DNA from: an uncultured Sutterella sp.
Lineage (GTDB): Bacteria > Pseudomonadota > Gammaproteobacteria > Burkholderiales > Burkholderiaceae_F
NCBI GenBank assembly: GCA_905202595.1
Contig: CAJKSP010000011.1
Span: 1-57,787, forward strand
Length of the DNA stretch: 57,787 nucleotides
Reading direction: 5' to 3'
Under the pieces are notes generated by a model, which worked only from the letters and a program-made list of their open reading frames with translations, searched no databases and was not told the DNA's origin. Both the position numbers and the translations under genes were made by a program. Positions 18,453 to 28,495 of this stretch are shown here, one piece after another. Each line of letters begins with the position of its first letter. The stretch's first letter is position 1.

Positions 18453-19268
18453 TCAGTAGAGCACACGAGCATCCAGCGCCGGCAGCATGCGGCGCACCGA
18501 GCTGATGAGGTTCGGGTCGTAGTCTCCGATGATGATGCCCTCACCGGCAGGCAGCTCGCTCACCATATTGCCCCATGGGTCGATGATGCGGCTGTGGCCC
18601 CATGTGCGACGGCCGCATTCGTGGCTGCCTCCCTGCGCTGCAGCGCAGATATAGCACTGATTTTCAATCGCTCGTGCTGCAAGCAGGGTTGCCCAATGAG
18701 CGCGTCCGGTCGTTTCCGTAAAGGTTGACGGAACTAGCGCCAGATCCATGGCGCCGAAAGAGCGGTAGAGCTCAGGAAAGCGCAGATCAAAGCCAAGCGT
18801 CAGTCCGACGCGAAGTTCAAGGCCGTCCCAAGTTGTGAGCTTAAAGCTCACAGGATGCTTGCCCGCCTGCACGAAGCGGGATTCGTCATAGGCTTCAACG
18901 CCTTCACGGGTGTAGCGGAAGAGATGAATGCGATCGTAGCGTGCAGCGGCTTCGCCCTTGGGGTTGTAGACGATGGACGCATTGAAGAAGTGTGTGCTGT
19001 CATCGCCGCGAATGGGGATGGAGCCGGCGGCAATCCAGATCTGATGGCGCATGGCTGCCGTTCTGATGGCATCTTGGATGGGACCGGATTCATAGGCTTC
19101 AGCGATGCCGAGCAGCGAGGAGTCGTCGCGATCGACGCGAGCAAAATGCTCGGGCAGCACGACGAGTTCGGCGCCAGATTCCGCCGAGGCGCTGATGAGC
19201 TTGAGCGCGCGCAAAACGTTTTCTTCCGGGTCTAAGCCTGAAACCATCTGGCAGGCGGAAATGCGCAT
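18453..19268 (-). CDS. Nitrilase-superfamily protein lacking catalytic Cys and Lys
   Basis: The 271-residue product aligns along its whole length to the Nit1/omega-amidase branch of carbon-nitrogen hydrolases, which use a Glu-Lys-Cys triad. The Glu is present (LPEHFA, E40). The Lys of the usual Y-R-K-I-H-L is Arg (YDRIHLF, R113), and the nucleophilic Cys of the usual I-C-Y-D-L-R-F-P-E is Gly (LGFDLRFPEL, G159). The codon is plainly GGC, and the rest of the fold is intact without frameshift. AGGAG lies eight bases before the ATG. Its place between yhdP and tldD is conserved in many proteobacteria. It is likely catalytically dead or repurposed. Confidence 0.88.
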   Translation of the reverse strand: MRISACQMVSGLDPEENVLRALKLISASAESGAELVVLPEHFARVDRDDSSLLGIAEAYESGPIQDAIRTAAMRHQIWIAAGSIPIRGDDSTHFFNASIVYNPKGEAAARYDRIHLFRYTREGVEAYDESRFVQAGKHPVSFKLTTWDGLELRVGLTLGFDLRFPELYRSFGAMDLALVPSTFTETTGRAHWATLLAARAIENQCYICAAAQGGSHECGRRTWGHSRIIDPWGNMVSELPAGEGIIIGDYDPNLISSVRRMLPALDARVLY

Positions 19269-19447
19269 CTAAGAGCTCCTGTAGGTTGAGGGATGAGATA
19301 AGCAAGCGCACGGCAGCAGTTGGAACCGCACCGTGTCAGCGAAGATGGCAGGGCGGCGCCGCAGTTGCGGCGCCCGTTCGTAACGCTTTTAGCGGCTTCA
19401 TTTTAAATTCTGCGGCTTCGCTTCGCGTCGGCGTTAGGCGGTACTTC

Positions 19448-22400
19448 CTACGGGGCCTGGCGTTGCGTATGCGTGTCCTGATGCTGTTGCTCCCCGTCCG
19501 AGAGTCCGATGTGCTCTATGTGCGGATTGTCAAAGCTGCCGCGAATTTCGTATTCCATGCTAAGCATTTCAGCAATGTGATCTTTAAGGAGCCACTGTGC
19601 TACGAGCGTGCCGAGGCCAATGGCGGGATTGGCGACGGCGAGAGCAATCGAAGCGCCTTCGGCGTTGATGCTGGGGAGAACAATCGCTTTGAGATCTAGC
19701 ACTTCATTTACAAAATCCGTATCTCCTCCTATGAGAACGGTGCCCGCACTGCCGATAAGTGTGGTTTTGTCGGTGTGCAGGATGCCGTTGACAAATTGCG
19801 CATCAGCGGCGATGGTGTCGAAGGTAAAGCCTTTGCCTGCAACATCTCGGAAATCGAGAGTCAGCCGGCGTAGCAGGTGCTGCAGCGACAGCAGAGACAG
19901 GAGCCGCCCTGCGCCGGGTTCTACTTGAATGAGCTGCCCAGAGCGCAGACGGGCGGAGATCTTGCCGTTGAGGCTCGCGAGGTTGAAGCGCTGGGGCAGG
20001 CCTGACCAAGAAAGTTCTGCTGAAAGAGTGCCCGGAGCATCGCGAACGACATCACGAATGCCTAGGTTGTGAAGTACTCCGCCGAGGCTCTGCAGATTCG
20101 CAGATAGCTTCACGTTCGTCATACCGGGTGACGACGTCTTCGGCGAGCTGGCTGTCCATTGGCCGGAGCCCGTCAGCGTGCCGCTCGGATTGCGTATGGC
20201 CAGTGAAGAGATCGTCCATGATTCTCGTTGATCGGGTGTGTGGCCCGAGACAGCCTGAAGCTCGATTTTCCCGAAGACTTTTTGGGCGTAGCGGAAATCG
20301 TCGATCACCACATCCAGGTTGGGGAGCTGCGAGCTCGACGTGCGCTGAATGTCCTGCATGTTGAGATCGTCTGCGACGGCTTCTGGCAAATGCAGTCTGG
20401 TAAGCCTCACTTTGAGGCTCGGGTGCATGCCGCGGGACGGCTCGTTCATTTCTACCTGCCCGGAGGCAGCTTCAGACTGAATGCGCAAGTGCCAGGTGCG
20501 GCGGATGTGGCGGAGCGTGGCGTCAATGTTGCGGAAGCTGCTTCCGTTATAAAGAAGCGCGGTCGTTTTCAAATTAACGGTTCGCAGCGCCGACAAGAAG
20601 GCTTCGGTTGGCAGCGCTGCTGACTCTGCGTCGTCGCTATCCTGCTGTTGAGCGGATGCAACAGCTTTGGAGGCAGGCTGGTTTAGGAGGGTCTGCCATG
20701 CATCGAGATCAATTGCCGGCGTGTCGATGTCAATGTCGATGCCCTGCGTTGTTTGGGCAAGCGGACGTCCAATGCCGATAAAGCCGGAAAGCGGGATCAG
20801 GCCTTCTGGCATGTCGGCGAGTTCAAGCGAGAGTGCTGCGCGCCCTGGCAGATTGACGTCAAGGCGTCGCACGCCAGAAGAGTCTCCGGCGCGCTTTGGC
20901 GATGCTTGGTCGGCTTTTGAGGTCTGTTCGACAGGGGTCCAGCTGAAGTGGAGAGGCCACGCGCTGTGAACGTCCTTCACAAAAGGTTGGGGCAGATGGA
21001 TGGCAAGTCCAAAGAGATCGGAGTTACCGTCGAGCGCCCAGTCGGACGGTGAGGCAAGCGGCACCCGAAGCCGTATTTCGTAACCAGCATTGCCAGAAAA
21101 CTGCGCAGCAGCGCGTTCGGCGCCAAGCGGCGTCAAGAGGCGGCGGGCATCTTCTGGAGACGCGCGGCCTGAGATGCCGAGAGTGAGGATTTTTTTTGCC
21201 GTGCTTGCAACAATGGTGGCAGGCCCTGTATCTGTGGAGCCGGTAAGCGGCTTGTCGGTGAAGATGCCGTCTTGTGTGATGCGAAGCGTTCCTGAGGCTC
21301 CTTTCAGCAAAGGCAGTTCGGGCATGTAGCGGAAGTCGGCGCCGGCGAGCGAGGCTTCAACGTGGAAGTCGGTGGAGTCATTGCCCGTCAGAGGAATTGT
21401 CAGGTCGAGCGAGGCATGCGCAGGGCCGCGTCCTTCGGCTTTGTCGAAGGCGCCGCCGATGAACGAACGCATCATCTTGGCCGTTTTCAGGTACCGGAGC
21501 GCATCGCCGAGGTCTCCAGCTGTGTTGCCTTGGATCTTGAGGAGCACGGGTTCGGCTGTGAAGTCCGGGATTTCCACCGTGACGTTCGATGCCGTAAGGT
21601 TCATCGACTGCGCCGTCTTTCCCGTGATGAGCATGCGGTTGCCTTCAAAAAGAAGGTGGGCGGAGATGTTCGTGAGCTTCGGCCAGTGCTCTTCTTGAAC
21701 GAATTGATTTTTATCCTTGGCGGGACGATGCGACGGCAGAAAGTCGAGAACGCCGTCCGCAACATCTGCTTCAATGCGAAAGAGGCCCGTCCCTTTGTCA
21801 GGCCCGTCCCACGGGTAGCGGTTGAGATCGCCTTTCAGCGTGAAGCGGCCGTTGCTGCCACGCCCGGCAATCACGGCGGCCTCTACGTAGTCGATGGCGG
21901 GGGCGCCGCAAACTTCCGGAAGGTACTTGACGACGGAGGTGCTGCGAATGTTTTCTGCCGTGCCTGAAAGATCAATAGTTCCGGCACCGCCGGTGGCACG
22001 CCAAACGCCTTTGGTTGTGACAATGGCATCTGCATTCTGGGCGCGCAGTTCGTCGACGGCAATAGAAAGTTCTGGTGAAGTGCGTACTCGCAAGCGTCCG
22101 GAAAGGGTGTCGAAATGCATGCGTGGATGGCGGAAGATGCCGGGGAATTCCAACGTAGCCTTCGAGCTATTGAGGACAATGTCAAATTCGCCAGACTGAG
22201 CAGATGCCACAGAGCCTGAGAGATTTTTGAAGCCGGGGACGCCAGACTCGCTTGCCGGTAGCGTCAGTCTGGAAAAGTCCATGTTGAGGAACCAGTTTTT
22301 TGCGTCTGAGATGGGGCCGTCAAAGCCTGTGCGCAGATTGCGAAGCGTGCCGGAAAGCGGCTGCTTGGCAAGAAACTCTCGTCCTTCTGCCGGCAGAGGG

Positions 22401-23629
22401 AGTGCAGGCGACAGCCGCAGGAGAGTGCCAATAGTGATTTCAGAAGCGCCGAAGCGGCAGCTCAGGATGCGGCCGGCAGCATCGCGTGAGCAGTCGGCAG
22501 AGAGATCTGCCGGACCGAATTTGGCGCCCTTGGCGTCTTCGAATTCCAGTGACAGAGCCTGCGCGCTCAGCTGGCGGTCTTCCTTTTCTGAGAAAAGAAG
22601 ACGGCCGTGAAGCTTGGTCAGCTTCAGCGGCTCAAGGTGTTTGCCGAGCGTTACGGAGGTCCGGCGTAGCGCTAGGTCAGCCGTAACGTTTTTCAGGCGC
22701 CCGGAATCTATGGATGCCCAGAAGCGCGCTGCGCCTTCACCTGAATGGACATAGTCCTTGATGCCGAGGTTGTTCAGCATTTTGGCAATATCAATGCTGT
22801 CGAAGTGCGCATACAGCGAGCCTCGCCACGTCAGCGGATTGTCGGCATGCGCAAAAAGCGACCGGGCGATGTCCGCCTTCACTTCAAAGTGGCGCTCATC
22901 AAAAGCGGTTGCGCTGCTGAAGCGTCGTTCGATGACTGCGCCGCTGGCGCCGGCACGCCAGCCCAAAATGCCTTGTTCGAAGACAGCTTGTGTGTTTCGG
23001 ATGACAACTGGAACGGGTTCGGCTTTTTGCTCGTCGATAAAGGTGAAGGCGCCATCTCGGATTGCGAGGCGGTCTTGAGCGAGCAGCCATTTGGTGAAGG
23101 GCTGCTCGGCCGGTGAACTTTCAGTGCGGTTCGACTCGTCGTTCTGGCGCTCAACGGCGCTGGAATGTCCGAGCACGAAGCCGGCAACGTCAAAGCTGCC
23201 GTTTTTGAGCCGGCGCACGGTCAGGTTCGGCTCAGAGACGATCAGCGTACGGAAACGAGGCTCAAGATGCCAGAGAGAGGACCAGGAGAGCTCGGCTTCA
23301 ATTTTGGGAAGAGTGAGGGAAACAGGACCGTTTGGCCGTGCCAGTGAAACGTTCTTTAGGACGAGCACGGGATGGATCAGGCGAAATCCGCCGTGAATGT
23401 CCTCAATGGCAATATGAACGCCGGTAAGCCGACTAACGACGCTCGCAATGTCGTCTCTATAAGCGTCTAGATTGGATGTGAAGAACCATCGGGCACCAAG
23501 GATGGCCGTGCATGCAATGAAGTAAGCAACAATAGCCACTCGCCAGAATAGGCTGAGTCTGCCGACAGATTTCTCTCGGTTCCGGGCGTTTCGGCTGTAT
23601 CGGCCATATCGACGGACGTAGAAATTCAT
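19448..23629 (-). CDS. yhdP: YhdP, giant AsmA-like envelope protein
   Basis: YhdP-type proteins are anchored in the inner membrane and span the periplasm. They are proposed to move phospholipids to the outer membrane through a long beta-groove. The 1393-residue product begins with a basic cytoplasmic segment and one membrane helix (about residues 27-49, FWRVAIVAYFIACTAILGA). A long periplasmic region rich in short beta-strand repeats of the AsmA/DUF3971 kind follows. The C-terminal stretch (LDFRDVAGKGFTFDTIAAD, then LIGSAGTVLIGGDTDFVNE) is strongly family-like. It heads a minus-strand cluster with the nitrilase homologue and tldD, and is divergent from glnE. Confidence 0.9.
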   Translation of the reverse strand: MNFYVRRYGRYSRNARNREKSVGRLSLFWRVAIVAYFIACTAILGARWFFTSNLDAYRDDIASVVSRLTGVHIAIEDIHGGFRLIHPVLVLKNVSLARPNGPVSLTLPKIEAELSWSSLWHLEPRFRTLIVSEPNLTVRRLKNGSFDVAGFVLGHSSAVERQNDESNRTESSPAEQPFTKWLLAQDRLAIRDGAFTFIDEQKAEPVPVVIRNTQAVFEQGILGWRAGASGAVIERRFSSATAFDERHFEVKADIARSLFAHADNPLTWRGSLYAHFDSIDIAKMLNNLGIKDYVHSGEGAARFWASIDSGRLKNVTADLALRRTSVTLGKHLEPLKLTKLHGRLLFSEKEDRQLSAQALSLEFEDAKGAKFGPADLSADCSRDAAGRILSCRFGASEITIGTLLRLSPALPLPAEGREFLAKQPLSGTLRNLRTGFDGPISDAKNWFLNMDFSRLTLPASESGVPGFKNLSGSVASAQSGEFDIVLNSSKATLEFPGIFRHPRMHFDTLSGRLRVRTSPELSIAVDELRAQNADAIVTTKGVWRATGGAGTIDLSGTAENIRSTSVVKYLPEVCGAPAIDYVEAAVIAGRGSNGRFTLKGDLNRYPWDGPDKGTGLFRIEADVADGVLDFLPSHRPAKDKNQFVQEEHWPKLTNISAHLLFEGNRMLITGKTAQSMNLTASNVTVEIPDFTAEPVLLKIQGNTAGDLGDALRYLKTAKMMRSFIGGAFDKAEGRGPAHASLDLTIPLTGNDSTDFHVEASLAGADFRYMPELPLLKGASGTLRITQDGIFTDKPLTGSTDTGPATIVASTAKKILTLGISGRASPEDARRLLTPLGAERAAAQFSGNAGYEIRLRVPLASPSDWALDGNSDLFGLAIHLPQPFVKDVHSAWPLHFSWTPVEQTSKADQASPKRAGDSSGVRRLDVNLPGRAALSLELADMPEGLIPLSGFIGIGRPLAQTTQGIDIDIDTPAIDLDAWQTLLNQPASKAVASAQQQDSDDAESAALPTEAFLSALRTVNLKTTALLYNGSSFRNIDATLRHIRRTWHLRIQSEAASGQVEMNEPSRGMHPSLKVRLTRLHLPEAVADDLNMQDIQRTSSSQLPNLDVVIDDFRYAQKVFGKIELQAVSGHTPDQRESWTISSLAIRNPSGTLTGSGQWTASSPKTSSPGMTNVKLSANLQSLGGVLHNLGIRDVVRDAPGTLSAELSWSGLPQRFNLASLNGKISARLRSGQLIQVEPGAGRLLSLLSLQHLLRRLTLDFRDVAGKGFTFDTIAADAQFVNGILHTDKTTLIGSAGTVLIGGDTDFVNEVLDLKAIVLPSINAEGASIALAVANPAIGLGTLVAQWLLKDHIAEMLSMEYEIRGSFDNPHIEHIGLSDGEQQHQDTHTQRQAP

Positions 23630-23835
23630 GGCGTCAAAAAGCGGCAGGTTGGCAGGGGCTACAAAGCCGGAAGGCGGCAGAGAGGCATCGAATGGGGCTT
23701 CATTTTAGGGGTGCAGGCCTCAGGCGGTGCAGAGCTGTAGCGGATAGAAGCAGATCTTTTCAGGATTTTCCCGCTCGCTACAATTTTCTAATTGGGTCGA
23801 GTGATTTCGCTCCGCCGCTTGCAAAGAGGCTCCTG

Positions 23836-26691
23836 ATGATTTCCCCTCGTCTTGAAGAGATTCCAAAGCTTTCAAGCTTTGTTGCCCGCACGCTGATGAG
23901 TATGGCTCCTATGGGCAGCAATAGCGAGCAGCTGGATATCTGGCACAAGCTCTGCGCTTCACCTTGGACTCGGAGTCGCATGGAAGCGGTTCTGGCAGAG
24001 CCAGGCGCATCCAGTACGCCGGAGGCGCTTGCCGCGCTGCTGAGGCGGATGCGCCGCGATATTGTGGCCGGTCTTGTCGGACGAAACTCAAGCGGACTCT
24101 GCAGCTACGACGAAGTCGTGCAGACGATGAGCGACTTTGCAGAACTCGCCGTTTCAAGAACGGTAGCAGTGCATGCACGCGTGCTGGCTGAAAAGCACGG
24201 CGTACCTTTTGGCGCCGATTCAGGCAAGCCGCAAGATCTTCTTGTGGTTGGCATGGGCAAGCTAGGCGGTCGCGAGCTCAACGTGTCATCCGACATCGAT
24301 TTGATTTTTCTTTTCAACGAAGATGGCGAGACGCGGCCTACCGAGGCTTTTCCGCAGGCGCGGCGCCTGCTGACGAATGCGGAGTTTTTTTCTCGCCTTG
24401 CACGACGCGTCATCCCTGCGCTCAATGACATCGAGGGGCCGGGATTTGTCTTTCGTGTCGACATGCGGCTTCGCCCCAATGGCGATTCAGGCCCCATTGT
24501 TTGCTCGATCGACATGCTTGAGGAGTACCTCTATTCTCAAGGGCGCGACTGGGAGCGCTTCGCCTGGCTCAAAGGACGCATTTGCAACGAGCCCGTCTTC
24601 TGCAGCAGAGAGCATTTCGAGGCGCAGGCACAGGCCGTCGGAGCCCTTGTACGGCCGTTTGTCTTCCGCAAGTACCTTGACTTCGGTGCCATCAGTTCGC
24701 TCATGAAGCTCCATGAACTCATTCGTGCAGAGACAAGCCGGCGGGAGCGCGCGCGCGGACGAGAGGGCGCTAACGTCAAGCTAGGCCGCGGCGGCATTCG
24801 GGAAATTGAATTCATCACTCAGACGCTGCAGGTGATTCGTGGCGGACGAGATCCAGCGCTCCGGGGCCGGTCGACGCTTGAGATGCTGAGCGCACTCGCC
24901 AAGGCTGGGGCTATACGCACGGAAACTGCGCAGCAGCTCCAGCAGGACTATGTGGTGCTTAGAAACATCGAGCATGCACTGCAGTACGTGGATGATCAGC
25001 AGACGCAGTGGCTGCCGCGCGAAGGCGACGCGCTTGAGCGTGCCGCCGGCCTTCTTGGTTGTGCGACGGATGCGCTTTGGACGCAGTTCGAGGCGGTGCG
25101 CGACTTTGTTGCCAGCACGTTTGACAGCATTTTTAAGGTGAATGAAGAAAAGTCGGAGACCAACGACCGCGATTGGCCTGTTGGGTGGGCGACTGGTACG
25201 GAAAGCGCAAGGGCGATGCTGCGCAGCAAGCTTGAGAGCCTTGGCTACGGCGATATGTCCGAAGAGCTTGAAAGCCGCATCAGCGCACTTCTCGCCGGCC
25301 GTCATCTGAATCTGCTTTCGGAAGAAGCGCGCTCAAGGATGAGAAAGCTTGTGCAGTTTGTCGCCGAAAAGGTGCCCAACTGGATGCATGCCGGTGAGGC
25401 ATGCATTGTGTCGCAGGGAGAGGTGCTTTCGCGTTATCTCAAGCTTCTCGAGGCTATTGCGGGCCGCTCCACTTATGCGGCGCTTCTCTATCAATATCCT
25501 CAGGCGGCAGAGCGTGTTGGACGCGTTCTGGCCGCATCGCGCTGGAGCGCCGACTACATTGTTCGGCATCCGATCGTTCTTGATGAACTTGTTGATTCTC
25601 GCAATGTAGAAATGGACGACTTTACGCCGGTCGACTGGAGCGGCTGGAGCGAACGCCTCCATTTGGCTCTTGTTTCGGCGCAGGGCGATCAGGAGCGGCA
25701 GATGAACCTGCTGCGAGATGCACATCATGCAGCCGTTTTCAGGCTTCTGATTGCAGATCTGGATGGGCGATTTACGGTCGAGCGGCTGGCAGATCAGCTT
25801 TCGGCGCTTGCTGACGCCGCCATCGCAGAGGTGATCGAGCTTGCCTGGGAGAGCCTGCCGTCAAAGACGGGAGACCGGCCGAAGTTTGCTGTAGTGGGAT
25901 ATGGCAAGCTCGGCGGCAAAGAGCTTGCCTATGCGAGCGATCTAGACCTTGTTTTCATCTATGACGATCCCAATCCCGAAGCGGACATGGTTTATACGCG
26001 GTTGGTCCGCCGCATCATGAGCTGGCTGACATTGCAGACTTCGTCGGGCAAGCTCTTTGATGTGGATCTGAGACTGCGTCCCAATGGAGAGAGCGGGCTG
26101 GCTGTCTGCTCCTTTGAGATGTTTTCCCGCTACGAGCGCAATGTGGGCGGCGGCGGCGCGTGGCTTTGGGAGCATCAGGCGCTTACGCGGGCTCGCTTCG
26201 TTGCTGGCGATGCGGATCTTGGCCGACGCATTGAAGCTGAGCGTGCGGCAGTGCTGCGCATGCCTCGCGACGAAGCTGAGGTGCGGCGCAGCATTCTTGA
26301 GATGCGCGCAAAAATTCTGGATGGGCATCCTAATCGTTCGACTGCGTTCGACATCAAGTACGATCGAGGCGGCATGGTCGACGTTGAATTCGTCGTGCAG
26401 CATCTGGTGCTTGCCCATGCGGCGCAGCACGGAGAGCTTGTGAACAACTTCGGCAACATTCTGCTGCTTGAGATGTGCGCGCGGCTTGGCTTTATTTCCG
26501 CAAGCACGGCTCGGGCGGCTGTTGCGGCATATCGGCGCTATCGTGCCCTGCAGCACGAAATCCGTCTCAATGCAGGAGAATCGGCGCCGGCGCGAGTGTC
26601 GCCGGCGTTGGTGGCAAGCGAGCGCAAAGCTGTGGAGGCGCTTTGGCGCGAAGTCTTCTGTACGGATGAACCGCAGCGCCAAGCCGTCTGA
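23836..26691 (+). CDS. glnE: Glutamine synthetase adenylyltransferase/deadenylase
   Basis: GlnE adds AMP to and removes AMP from glutamine synthetase in answer to PII and glutamine, setting ammonium assimilation. The 951-residue protein has two nucleotidyltransferase halves with the signatures GMGKLGGRELNVSSDIDLIF (N-terminal, deadenylase) and GYGKLGGKELAYASDLDLVF (C-terminal, adenylase). Each is followed by the D-x-R-L-R-P-N-G motif. The frame is open 48 codons further upstream, but ATG 23836 has AGAGG just before it and gives the normal length. It is divergent from yhdP. Confidence 0.96.
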   Translation: MISPRLEEIPKLSSFVARTLMSMAPMGSNSEQLDIWHKLCASPWTRSRMEAVLAEPGASSTPEALAALLRRMRRDIVAGLVGRNSSGLCSYDEVVQTMSDFAELAVSRTVAVHARVLAEKHGVPFGADSGKPQDLLVVGMGKLGGRELNVSSDIDLIFLFNEDGETRPTEAFPQARRLLTNAEFFSRLARRVIPALNDIEGPGFVFRVDMRLRPNGDSGPIVCSIDMLEEYLYSQGRDWERFAWLKGRICNEPVFCSREHFEAQAQAVGALVRPFVFRKYLDFGAISSLMKLHELIRAETSRRERARGREGANVKLGRGGIREIEFITQTLQVIRGGRDPALRGRSTLEMLSALAKAGAIRTETAQQLQQDYVVLRNIEHALQYVDDQQTQWLPREGDALERAAGLLGCATDALWTQFEAVRDFVASTFDSIFKVNEEKSETNDRDWPVGWATGTESARAMLRSKLESLGYGDMSEELESRISALLAGRHLNLLSEEARSRMRKLVQFVAEKVPNWMHAGEACIVSQGEVLSRYLKLLEAIAGRSTYAALLYQYPQAAERVGRVLAASRWSADYIVRHPIVLDELVDSRNVEMDDFTPVDWSGWSERLHLALVSAQGDQERQMNLLRDAHHAAVFRLLIADLDGRFTVERLADQLSALADAAIAEVIELAWESLPSKTGDRPKFAVVGYGKLGGKELAYASDLDLVFIYDDPNPEADMVYTRLVRRIMSWLTLQTSSGKLFDVDLRLRPNGESGLAVCSFEMFSRYERNVGGGGAWLWEHQALTRARFVAGDADLGRRIEAERAAVLRMPRDEAEVRRSILEMRAKILDGHPNRSTAFDIKYDRGGMVDVEFVVQHLVLAHAAQHGELVNNFGNILLLEMCARLGFISASTARAAVAAYRRYRALQHEIRLNAGESAPARVSPALVASERKAVEALWREVFCTDEPQRQAV

Positions 26692-26786
26692 ACCGGCTCG
26701 AAGAAGGGTCGGATTTCCAGCAAGAAGTAAACTGACGGTTTCGCAGCCGATTTCTAGACGGCTGTAGTCTGCACGCTCTACACGCT

Positions 26787-27764
26787 ATGCCACTTATTCC
26801 TTCCGCATATCGAGCGCCAGCCTGGTGCCCGGGCAGCCATCTGCAAACAGTCATTCCGGCGAGGCTGTCGCTTCGGCCACATGTCGACTATCGTCGAGAA
26901 ATCGTCGAAACGCCTGACGGCGACATTGTCGCTTGGGATTGGGCATCGCCCGAGCCGTTGGATGCGCATGCGCCTGTGCTTGTGCATTTCCACGGGCTTG
27001 AAGGAGGCAGCGACAGTCATTACGCTGTTGCGCTCATGGCGGAATGCGTGAAGCGCGGATGGCGAGGCGTCGTCGCGCACTTCCGCTCTTGCGGCGGACT
27101 GATGAATCTCAAGCCGCGCGCTTATCATGCAGGCGATACAGAGGACAATGCATGGGTAATGAAGACGGTGCATGCCCGCTTCCCCAATGCGCCGCTTTTT
27201 GCTGTCGGCGTGAGCCTTGGCGGCAATCAACTGGCGAAATGCCTCGGGGAGTACGGACATGCAGCGGGTGAGTTTGTCAAGGCGGCGGTTTCTGTCTGCG
27301 CGCCGATTGATCTCGTTGCAGGCAGCGAGCGCATCAGCAAAGGCGTGAACATCCTTTATGCGGATATGTTCATGAGCACGCTCAAGCAAAAGCTTGAGGC
27401 CAAGGCGCGGCAGTACCCGGATCTCTTCGACTTGAAGGCCGTGGCCAAAGTCAAAACCATGTATGATTTTGACGATCTGTACACGGCGAAAACGGCCGGA
27501 TGCCGCACGGCGATGGAGTACTGGCAAAAGTGCTCCGCCAAGCAGTATTTGTCCGGTGTCGGCGTGCCTCTTCTTCTTCTCAACGCGAAGAACGATCCTT
27601 TTCTGCCTGCCTGGACATTGCCTGGCGAGAGCGAAGTCAGTTCGGATGTCTACGCGGAATATCCAGAAGAAGGAGGCCATGTCGGGTTTCCAGAGGGGCC
27701 TTTCCCTGGGCGCATACTTTGGCTGCCTCGCCGTATCATGCAGTTTTTTGACGCCTGCAGCTAA
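26787..27764 (+). CDS. yheT: YheT-family alpha/beta hydrolase
   Basis: This 325-residue alpha/beta-hydrolase belongs to the YheT/ABHD1-3 group. The oxyanion-region motif HFHGLEGGSDSHY is near residue 72 and the nucleophile elbow GVSLGGN is near residue 139. A late Asp (LNAKNDPFLP) and His (EEGGHVGFPEG) complete a triad. The opening PAWCPGSHLQTVIP is diagnostic for the family. The physiological substrate is unknown; an esterase acting on lipids is plausible from eukaryotic relatives. It follows glnE by 95 nt with a weak ribosome site. Confidence 0.85.
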   Translation: MPLIPSAYRAPAWCPGSHLQTVIPARLSLRPHVDYRREIVETPDGDIVAWDWASPEPLDAHAPVLVHFHGLEGGSDSHYAVALMAECVKRGWRGVVAHFRSCGGLMNLKPRAYHAGDTEDNAWVMKTVHARFPNAPLFAVGVSLGGNQLAKCLGEYGHAAGEFVKAAVSVCAPIDLVAGSERISKGVNILYADMFMSTLKQKLEAKARQYPDLFDLKAVAKVKTMYDFDDLYTAKTAGCRTAMEYWQKCSAKQYLSGVGVPLLLLNAKNDPFLPAWTLPGESEVSSDVYAEYPEEGGHVGFPEGPFPGRILWLPRRIMQFFDACS

Positions 27765-27843
27765 ACCGTCTGCTTCGGCGTTGTCTTTCTGACTTATTGC
27801 CGCGCTTCGGCTGACTGCGCCGTCGGCGCGGAGGAGTTCCGCC

Positions 27844-28419
27844 ATGCTTCGCCATTTAGGCGCTCGTAAGCCTGCTGCCGGCCTTGCCGCTCTGGCGCTT
27901 TTCATTCTTACAATTCCTGCCGGAAACTGGATGGTCACGAATGTGGGCCTCGTCTGTCCTCAGGATGGTCCCTGCCTCATTCCCGTCTGGCCGGGCGTCA
28001 TGTCGCCTTCGGCAGTATTGCTTGCAGGTCTGGCGCTGGTGCTGCGAGACTTGGTTCAGGAACTTCTTGGCAGCCGCTGGACGATTGCGGCTATTGCTGC
28101 CGGCGCAGTGCTTTCTGCCGCGCTTGCAGAGCCGGCGGTTGTGCTTGGTTCGACCTGCGCCTTCTTTTTCTCCGAGCTGGCGGATTTTGCTGTTTACACC
28201 CCCATGCGGCGCCGTTTCCCAACATCTGCCGTGGTGCTCTCCGGTTTGATTGGATCAGTTGTGGACAGCGCCATTTTCCTTTCACTCGCTTTCGGTTCGC
28301 TCGAGTTTCTCTTCGGACAGGTCCTCGGCAAGTTTTGGATGAATCTTTTGGGCGCAGCGATTCTGTATGCGATGCGGCGCCGCTTGCACGCTCCGCGCGT
28401 GGTGTCGTCTGCTTGTTGA
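27844..28419 (+). CDS. VUT-family (YhhQ-like) membrane transporter
   Basis: This 191-residue membrane protein of the VUT/DUF165 family has E. coli member YhhQ, which takes up queuosine precursors. About six hydrophobic segments are visible. The typical opening is seen in PAGNWMVTNVG, the charged turn in LRDLVQELLGSRW and the ending in GKFWMNLLGAAILYAMRRR. It is somewhat shorter than usual members (about 220). GGAGGAG about eight bases upstream supports the start. No preQ1 riboswitch was seen in the short leader, so the queuosine link rests on family membership only. Confidence 0.7.
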   Translation: MLRHLGARKPAAGLAALALFILTIPAGNWMVTNVGLVCPQDGPCLIPVWPGVMSPSAVLLAGLALVLRDLVQELLGSRWTIAAIAAGAVLSAALAEPAVVLGSTCAFFFSELADFAVYTPMRRRFPTSAVVLSGLIGSVVDSAIFLSLAFGSLEFLFGQVLGKFWMNLLGAAILYAMRRRLHAPRVVSSAC

Positions 28420-28495
28420 GAAGGAAAGCTCGGCTTAAGACGCAGCGGCGACAATCGCCTTCGCTCGTTATTTCGCCACTGAAGGTTTTTGAGGC

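Noticed and set aside
19355..19380. GGCGCCGCA/GCGGCGCC hairpin between yhdP and the nitrilase homologue considered as a terminator
   Set aside because: There is no T tract on either strand, and the genes appear to form one cluster.
26778..27938. Open frame of 386 codons opposite yheT
   Set aside because: It is a codon-bias shadow without ribosome site or recognised motif.
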